A DNA stretch of 46,898 bases from Burkholderiaceae bacterium (lineage in GTDB: Bacteria > Pseudomonadota > Gammaproteobacteria > Burkholderiales > Burkholderiaceae_D). This document shows positions 35,546 through 46,898 of this stretch, one piece after another (the stretch's first letter is position 1; the number at the start of each line of letters is the position of its first letter). Below the pieces are notes generated by a model. The model had not been told where the DNA came from. It ran no database searches and saw nothing but the letters and a program-made list of their open reading frames with translations. The translations under genes and the position numbers were made by a program. The stretch spans positions 1 through 46,898 of the forward strand of contig JAIENA010000148.1 of assembly GCA_019751755.1 (NCBI GenBank), in the 5' to 3' direction.

Positions 35546-35578
35546 GGGGTGGAAACAGCGTCCAATAGTTTCCACCCC
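35546..35578. other. Perfect 11-bp hairpin at the IS21 left end
   Basis: GGGGTGGAAAC and GTTTCCACCCC form a perfect 11-bp stem with an 11-base loop, 40 bp upstream of istA. It could hamper read-in transcription or be part of transposase binding; no T-run follows it. Confidence 0.6.
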
Positions 35579-35617
35579 AGTATGTAACCATCCGGTATTT
35601 CGCCGGAGGTATCTGGA

Positions 35618-37126
35618 GTGTTTCACATGGACATCATTTACGAAATCCGCCGGCGCCATCTGGTCCAGAAGCAGACGATTTCCGCCATCGCCAGGGAGAT
35701 GGGAATCTCGCGGCCAACGGTACGCCGGCATCTGAAGACGGTAGAGGAACCTCGCTATGCACGGGTGCCACCGGTCTCGCCCAAGCTGGGGAAATTCGAG
35801 GCACAGCTGACGCAGTGGCTGGAACTGGAGGCAAAGTTGCCGAGGCCGCGCCGCCGTTCTGCCCATCGTCTCTACGAGGGCTTGCAGGAGCTGGGCTACG
35901 GCGGTGCTTACGATAGCGTTCAACGGTTTGTAAAACGCTGGAAGGCCAGCCACCATGGCCCCAAACTGACGGAAGCATTTATCCCGCTGGAGTTCGCGCT
36001 AGGTGATGCCTGCCAATTCGACTGGAGCCACGAGCAGGTCGAGTTGGCTGGCGTGCTGCAAACGATCAAGGTGGCCCATTTCCGGTTGACCTACAGCCGC
36101 CAGATGTTCGTCGTCGCGTACCCGCGCGAAACCCAGGAGATGGTGCTGGAGGCGCACAACCGGGCTTTCGCCTTCTTTGGCGGTGTGCCGGCCCGACTCA
36201 TCTACGACAACCTCAAGACCGTCGTCGACGCCATCTTCAGCGGCAAGGAGCGCAAATTTAATCGCCGCTTCCTGTGCCTGGCCAATCACTACCTGTTTGA
36301 GCCGGTCGCCTGCACGCCGGCCTCGGGCTGGGAGAAAGGTCAGGTCGAGAATCAGGTCGGCAATGTGCGCGAGTGGCTGTTCACGCCGCTGGCCCGCTTC
36401 GCATCCTTCGCCGAACTCAATGACTGGCTGGCACAGCGCTGCCGGGAGTTGGCGCAACGTCTGCACCCAACGCAAAGCGAGCGCACCATTGCCGCCTGCT
36501 TTGCCGACGAACAGCCGCTGCTGCGGCCAGTCACGGCCACGTTCGATGGCTACGTCGAGGATATGATGCGCGTCTCGTCGACCTGCCTGGTGCGGGTCGA
36601 CCGCAACCGCTACAGCGTTCCCGCCAGCGCCGCCGGCCAGGCCGTATCGGTGCGCAGAACGGCCGATCACGTCCACGTCGTCGCCGACGGCGAGCTGATC
36701 GCCGCGCACCCCCGTCGCTATGGCCGCGACCAGTTGATCTGTGATCCCTGGCACTACCTGCCGGTGCTTGAAAAGAAACCGGGCGCGCTGCGCAATGGCG
36801 CCCCCTTCATCGCATGGGAGTTGCCCAAGCCGATACAACTGGTGCGCGACCGGATTCTCAAGCAGCCCAAGGGCGACCGCGCTTTCGTCGAATTGCTGAT
36901 GCTCGCTGGCGAGGCTGGCCTTGATGCCCTGACGGTGGCCTGCGAACTGGCATTGGAGTGCGGCATCGTCAGCGCCCCCGTCGTGATGAACGAATTGCGC
37001 CGGCTCATCGCGCCCCATCTGCCGGCAGCGGCCATCGCCGTGCCCGATGGTATCGCACTGACGATGGAGCCACTGGCCAATTGCCAGCGTTATGACTACC
37101 TGCTGGGATCGACCAATGTCCATTGA
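35618..37126 (+). CDS. istA: IS21-family transposase IstA
   Basis: About 502 residues (an ATG at 35627 with GGAG eight bases upstream gives 499; the GTG at 35618 is also preceded by GGAGG). N-terminal helix-turn-helix: [20 protein letters not shown]. The DDE integrase core is seen in [14 protein letters not shown] (first Asp), [12 protein letters not shown] (second Asp) and [14 protein letters not shown] (Glu). The C-terminal region [15 protein letters not shown] is typical for IS21 transposases. It is full length and looks functional; it overlaps istB by 11 bp. Confidence 0.95.
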   Translation: MFHMDIIYEIRRRHLVQKQTISAIAREMGISRPTVRRHLKTVEEPRYARVPPVSPKLGKFEAQLTQWLELEAKLPRPRRRSAHRLYEGLQELGYGGAYDSVQRFVKRWKASHHGPKLTEAFIPLEFALGDACQFDWSHEQVELAGVLQTIKVAHFRLTYSRQMFVVAYPRETQEMVLEAHNRAFAFFGGVPARLIYDNLKTVVDAIFSGKERKFNRRFLCLANHYLFEPVACTPASGWEKGQVENQVGNVREWLFTPLARFASFAELNDWLAQRCRELAQRLHPTQSERTIAACFADEQPLLRPVTATFDGYVEDMMRVSSTCLVRVDRNRYSVPASAAGQAVSVRRTADHVHVVADGELIAAHPRRYGRDQLICDPWHYLPVLEKKPGALRNGAPFIAWELPKPIQLVRDRILKQPKGDRAFVELLMLAGEAGLDALTVACELALECGIVSAPVVMNELRRLIAPHLPAAAIAVPDGIALTMEPLANCQRYDYLLGSTNVH

Positions 37127-37883
37127 CCTATTGAATCAACTGAAGGCCCTGCATCTCTATGGCATGGCCACCGCCTGGAATGAACTGCAGGCCGAAAAGC
37201 CCAAACAAGCCCACCGGCCGGAACTCTGGCTCGAACGCATGCTCGCCGCCGAGCAAACCGACCGGCAACTCAAGAGCCTGCGCTACCAGCTCAAATCGGC
37301 CCGCTTCCCCATCCACCGCGACTTGCTCGGCATCGACTGGAACGAGACGCCGCTCGCGCAAGCGCTGCTGGAACAACTGGCTACGGCGGCATTTATGGAA
37401 ACGGCGCACAACCTGATTCTGGTCGGCGGCACCGGCACGGGGAAAACGCACTTGGCCACGGCAATCGGTGTGGCCGCCATCCGTCAATCCAAGCGCGTGC
37501 GCTTCTTCAATGCCGTCGATCTGGTGAATCTGCTAGAGCGAGAGAAGGCGCTCGGCAAGGTCGGCAACCTGGCCAAGCAGCTGTGCTTGGTGGACGCCGT
37601 CATTCTCGATGAATTGGGCTATTTGCCGTTTCCGCCATCGAGTGGCGCCCTGTTGTTTCACTTGGTCAGCCAGTTATACGAGAAGACGTCCCTGATCATC
37701 ACCACCAATCTGTCGTTTGGCGAGTGGGTACAGGTCTTTGGCGACGCCAAGATGACAACGGCCTTGCTAGACCGCGTCACGCATCATTGCGACATCCTGG
37801 AGACCGGCAACGACTCCTACCGATTCAAGCAGCGTAAAGGCCGCGCTCAGCGGCCCTCAAAAGTGGAAAATATTGGACGCTGA
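37116..37883 (+). CDS. istB: IS21-family ATPase helper IstB
   Basis: About 255 residues from the ATG at 37116 (overlapping istA by 11 bp). It is an AAA+ ATPase related to DnaA/DnaC that selects the target DNA for IstA. Walker A is [15 protein letters not shown], Walker B is [15 protein letters not shown], and sensor I follows in [17 protein letters not shown]. Starts with [20 protein letters not shown], the usual IstB N-terminus. Complete; the right end of the element lies 30 bp further. Confidence 0.95.
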   Translation: MSIDLLNQLKALHLYGMATAWNELQAEKPKQAHRPELWLERMLAAEQTDRQLKSLRYQLKSARFPIHRDLLGIDWNETPLAQALLEQLATAAFMETAHNLILVGGTGTGKTHLATAIGVAAIRQSKRVRFFNAVDLVNLLEREKALGKVGNLAKQLCLVDAVILDELGYLPFPPSSGALLFHLVSQLYEKTSLIITTNLSFGEWVQVFGDAKMTTALLDRVTHHCDILETGNDSYRFKQRKGRAQRPSKVENIGR

Positions 37884-37887
37884 AAGG

Positions 37888-37913
37888 TGGAAAGTTTTCG
37901 ACGCTGATTGACA
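37888..37913. repeat. IS21 right terminal inverted repeat
   Basis: Reads TGGAAAGTTTTCGACGCTGA then TTGACA on the plus strand; its reverse complement matches the left end. Confidence 0.85.
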
Positions 37914-38133
37914 GCGCAAAGCGTGCTCACCTGACAATGCGGCATGCGAAGGGTTCTTTGGCAGGCTTAAGACGGAGATGTTCTATCCAGGGGACTGGCG
38001 ATCCGCGACAATCGAGCAGCTTGTCGGTGCGCTTGATGACTATATTCGCTGGTACAACGAAAAACGAATCAAGAGGTCTCTTGGCTATCTAAGCCCAATC
38101 GAGTACCGTGAGAGCCTGGGGTTAACGAATTAA
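37914..38133 (+). pseudogene. IS3-family transposase OrfB, C-terminal fragment
   Basis: From 37915 the frame encodes about 72 residues with the IS3-family OrfB ending: CSPDNAACEGFFGRLKTEMF, then DDYIRWYNEKRIKRSLGYLS and PIEYRESLGLTN before a TAA. This contains the last catalytic Glu region (CEGFFGRLKTE) of the DDE domain. The N-terminal part is missing: no matching sequence lies on the left side of the IS21 element. A TGTTTTCTTGGACTC-type end, in reverse complement, closes the remnant at about 38150. It is a decayed relic, cut at the IS21 boundary. Confidence 0.85.
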
Positions 38134-38191
38134 ACGAGTCCAAGAAAACATCCGCATCCCCGCACTGGACCGCTGAAGACCAATGTAAACG

Positions 38192-38226
38192 AAAAAACCG
38201 CAGTCTCATAGTGAGAACTGCGGTTT
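38192..38226 (-). terminator. Rho-independent terminator of the tRNA-Ser
   Basis: On the minus strand AAACCGCAGT pairs with ACTGCGGTTT (10 bp), extended by an inner CTCA/TGAG stem with one unpaired base, and is followed by a T-run (GGTTTTTTCG). It starts 35 bp downstream of the tRNA 3' end. Confidence 0.85.
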
Positions 38227-38260
38227 CTTCTATGTCCAGGAGTGGTACTGGACAATGTTC

Positions 38261-38353
38261 TGGCGGAGGCGGTGGGATTCGAACCCACGATACAGGTATA
38301 AGCCGTATGCATCCTTAGCAGGGATGTGCCTTCGGCCACTCGGCCACGCCTCC
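38261..38353 (-). tRNA. tRNA-Ser(GCT)
   Basis: A 93-base gene including encoded CCA. The acceptor stem GGAGGCG pairs with CGCCTCC (discriminator G, then CCA). The anticodon loop CTGCTAA with flanking CATCC/GGATG stem gives anticodon GCT at 38317-38319, reading AGC/AGU. A long variable arm (ACGGCTTATACCTGT region) and the T loop GGTTCGAATCC mark it as a class II serine tRNA. Confidence 0.97.
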
Positions 38354-38412
38354 TAGTCGATTACTCAACTATCGTCTTCACTCTGCGTTGCTGCGTCGAT
38401 CAGACGAGCGCT

Positions 38413-38441
38413 ATAGTAATGGCCGTCATGGAATTGGTCAA
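38413..38441 (-). promoter_or_regulatory. Sigma-70 promoter for tRNA-Ser
   Basis: On the minus strand TTGACC is followed by a 17-base spacer and TACTAT, close to consensus, 60 bp upstream of the tRNA 5' end. No gene other than the tRNA lies downstream before the terminator. Confidence 0.75.
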
Positions 38442-38516
38442 GGAAACCGGCGCAAATTTTCGAAAATATTTCATGTTTGCTCATAAATCGTGCAACCGGG
38501 CATGAGGGTGTCCGAT

Positions 38517-45372
<6,856 letters not shown>

Positions 45373-45622
45373 ATCGCTCGTCTCCTTGTTGTGATGTGAC
45401 AACGCTACCATATCAATTCGAAATATCTTATCGAAGAACGCTGCCGCGTGCCACGTCCGGTGCAATTGCTCAAAACGATGATTTATTTGAATATATTCAA
45501 GGATTTGGCCTTATTAGGCATTGCTGCTATGCCAAAATTCCCGACTGTTATATGAAATCAATATGGTAACGTGCAAACAAATATCGGTAAGCTGGCGCTC
45601 ATCAACCTCCCTTGAGCCTCCT
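45373..45622. promoter_or_regulatory. AT-rich divergent promoter region of the glycan locus
   Basis: 250 bp, clearly AT-rich against the neighbourhood, between the DUF2264 gene and the divergent uronyl hydrolase. It contains a perfect 14-bp palindrome TTGAATATATTCAA at 45487-45500 and the octamer TACCATAT in opposite orientations at 45406-45413 and 45561-45568, near each start. This arrangement fits a shared regulator of both transcripts. No convincing promoter hexamers are assigned. Confidence 0.5.
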
Positions 45623-46798
45623 ATGAACCCATCTTCGCATCACGGTTTTTCCCGCAGGCGCCTGCTGGCATGCGCCGTCAGCGCCCTGGTCTTGACGCTG
45701 TCCGGCTGCGCCGCGCCGGGTGCGCCGGCAGCGGCGCAGCCGCAACAGGACGCGCTGGCGCTGCTCGAGCGGGTCAACACGTATTGGCAACGCACCACGC
45801 CCGCCACCGAAAGCGCGTTCTGGAACGTCGCCGCCTACCATACCGGCAATATCGAGGCGTACCGGGTCACGGGCAATCCGGCCTACCGCCGCTATTCGGA
45901 ACAGTGGGCCGAACATAACCGCTGGATGGGCGCGCGCTCGCCCGATCCGTCGCAATGGAAACTGAGCTACGGCGAAACCGATGACTTCGTGCTGTTCGGC
46001 GACTGGCAAATCTGCTTCCAGACCTACGTGGACCTGTTCCAGCTGGACCAGAACCGCCAGCCGCAGCGCATTGCGCGGGCGCGCGAAGTGATGGAATATC
46101 AAATGCGCACCGCCCGCAATGATTACTGGTGGTGGGCCGATGGCCTGTATATGGTGATGCCGGTGATGACCAAGCTGTACCGCGTCACCGGCGACCCGCG
46201 CTACCTGGACAAACTGGCCGACTACTTTGCGCACGCCAACAGCATCATGCATGACGACGCCGAACAGCTGTATTACCGCGATGCGCGCTTTGTCTACCCG
46301 GCGCACCAGAGCGCCAACGGGCGCAAGGATTTCTGGGCGCGCGGCAATGGCTGGGTCTTCGCCGGGCTGGCCAAGGTATTGCAGGACTTGCCGGCTGACG
46401 ATCCGCGGCGGCCGGTATTCGAAGCGAAATTCAAGGGCATGGCGGCGGCGCTGAAGGCGGCGCAGCAGCCGGACGGCTACTGGACCCGCAGCCTGCTCGA
46501 CCCGGCCCATGCGCCGGGCCCGGAGTCGAGCGGCACCGCTTTCTTCACCTACGGCTACCTGTGGGGCATCAACCATGGCATCTTGCCGCGCGCGCAATAC
46601 CTGCCGGTGGCGCTGAACGGTTGGCGCTTCCTCAGCAAGGTGGCGGTGCAAGCCGACGGCAAGGTTGGCTATGTGCAGCCAATCGGCGACAGGGCCTTGC
46701 CGGGACAGGTGGTGGACCAGCATTCGACTGCGCACTTTGGCGTCGGCGCGGTCCTGCTGGCGGCGGCGGAAATGACGAGACTGCGCAGCACGGATTGA
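45623..46798 (+). CDS. GH88/GH105-type unsaturated-uronyl hydrolase lipoprotein
   Basis: About 391 residues from the ATG at 45623. A basic leader with RRRLLACAVSALVLTLSGCA has a lipobox (LSGC), so it should be a lipoprotein. The (alpha/alpha)6 barrel of the GH88/GH105 family is shown by AFWNVAAYHTGNIEAYRVTG, YWWWADGLYMVMPVMTKLY with catalytic Asp173, DARFVYPAHQSANGRKDFWA and RGNGWVFAGLAKVL. Members (for example YesR) hydrolyse unsaturated galacturonyl-rhamnose or similar disaccharides left by pectate/rhamnogalacturonan lyases. Together with beta-galactosidases and DUF2264 next door it suggests pectin side-chain use. A terminator follows 40 bp downstream. Confidence 0.9.
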   Translation: MNPSSHHGFSRRRLLACAVSALVLTLSGCAAPGAPAAAQPQQDALALLERVNTYWQRTTPATESAFWNVAAYHTGNIEAYRVTGNPAYRRYSEQWAEHNRWMGARSPDPSQWKLSYGETDDFVLFGDWQICFQTYVDLFQLDQNRQPQRIARAREVMEYQMRTARNDYWWWADGLYMVMPVMTKLYRVTGDPRYLDKLADYFAHANSIMHDDAEQLYYRDARFVYPAHQSANGRKDFWARGNGWVFAGLAKVLQDLPADDPRRPVFEAKFKGMAAALKAAQQPDGYWTRSLLDPAHAPGPESSGTAFFTYGYLWGINHGILPRAQYLPVALNGWRFLSKVAVQADGKVGYVQPIGDRALPGQVVDQHSTAHFGVGAVLLAAAEMTRLRSTD

Positions 46799-46838
46799 CC
46801 GGCTGCAGGTGGCAGTGACGCGATCGGCGTCTCCCTTT

Positions 46839-46878
46839 AAGCCGGCGCGGGATCAACAACCCGCTCCGGCTTCTTTTT
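46839..46878 (+). terminator. Rho-independent terminator after the uronyl hydrolase
   Basis: AAGCCGG and CCGGCTT (7 bp) with an inner GCGGG/CCCGC stem and one unpaired base, then CTTTTT; an 8-base loop. It lies 40 bp after the stop codon. Confidence 0.85.
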
Positions 46879-46898
46879 AGCTTGCCACCGGGGCCTGG

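Larger units (their letters stand above)
35515..37913 (+). mobile_element. IS21-family insertion sequence, complete
   Basis: About 2.4 kb bounded by matching terminal inverted repeats: left end TGTCAAACAGCGTGCAAAAC (35515 on) and right end, read inwards, TGTCAATCAGCGTCGAAAAC, with three differences over 26 bases. It carries full-length istA and istB in the usual overlapping order. Internal repeats of TTTCCAC and GTGGAAA occur near both ends, as in IS21 elements. Only a 3-bp match (GCG) flanks it, so no clear target duplication is present. The right side abuts a truncated IS3-family transposase, so a rearrangement or deletion probably happened next to it. Confidence 0.92.

Noticed and set aside
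35515-37913. Target-site duplication of the IS21 element
   Set aside because: Only GCG matches at the two flanks, below the 4-8 bp usual for IS21; likely chance.
38130-38339. Short minus-strand open frame covering the tRNA region
   Set aside because: It overlaps the tRNA and its terminator and shows no ribosome site or protein family.
38261-38353. tRNA-Ser as an integration (att) site for a genomic island
   Set aside because: No integrase gene and no repeat of the tRNA 3' end was seen in the window; the nearby IS remnants do not use tRNA sites.

Overview
The window is GC-rich and densely packed, with many ATGA start/stop overlaps. Gene content (an AADH-type amine dehydrogenase cluster, catechol ortho-cleavage genes, LysR/AraC regulators, Tad-type pseudopilins, a BvgS-like hybrid sensor with GGDEF output, an NHLP-type RiPP precursor, IS21) fits a soil or plant-associated betaproteobacterium. 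The Oxalobacteraceae (Massilia/Duganella type) is my best guess from gene style only; no 16S or other taxonomic marker is present.

Region 1 (5-13575, minus strand) looks like one 11-gene operon read right to left. It encodes a tryptophan-tryptophylquinone amine dehydrogenase with its maturation proteins (large subunit, MauE, MauD, small subunit), two small monohaem cytochromes c, an aldehyde dehydrogenase, a DUF1329 protein, a DUF1302 outer-membrane protein, an RND-superfamily permease, a YCF48/BNR propeller protein and a chemoreceptor. It reads as sense, move and oxidise an amine (probably aromatic or hydrophobic). A divergent AraC-family regulator (13896-14888) faces it across a 320-bp region holding a 10-bp motif in inverted orientation.

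Region 2 (15027-22668) is aromatic catabolism: catB, catC and a 3-oxoadipate enol-lactonase on the plus strand. Converging on them is a minus-strand operon of a metallo-beta-lactamase-fold protein, an FAD monooxygenase, DUF2783, a flavin reductase and a CatR/BenM-like LysR regulator. A second LysR gene diverges from the far end. Catechol 1,2-dioxygenase is not in the window.

Region 3 (22822-33848) holds a soluble orphan histidine kinase, three TadE/TadG-like pilus genes (the TadG-like one frameshifted at a G7 tract that fuses it to the next gene), and a 2056-residue hybrid sensor kinase with propeller, Y_Y_Y, HisKA, HATPase, three receivers, HPt and an intact GGEEF diguanylate cyclase domain.

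Region 4 (33912-35364) is a compact RiPP locus: an 84-residue precursor with a nitrile-hydratase-like leader, and a convergent SagB-type flavin dehydrogenase. No cyclodehydratase, protease or exporter accompanies them. This is the best candidate here for a little-studied system.

Region 5 (35515-38353) is a complete IS21-family element (istA, istB, terminal inverted repeats) abutting the 3' remnant of an IS3-family transposase, next to a tRNA-Ser(GCT) with a clear promoter and terminator.

Region 6 (38517-46798) is a secreted glycan-degradation locus: GH35 and GH2 beta-galactosidases and a DUF2264 protein on the minus strand, and a divergent GH88/GH105-type unsaturated-uronyl hydrolase lipoprotein, suggesting removal of galactose and unsaturated uronates from pectin or arabinogalactan side chains.
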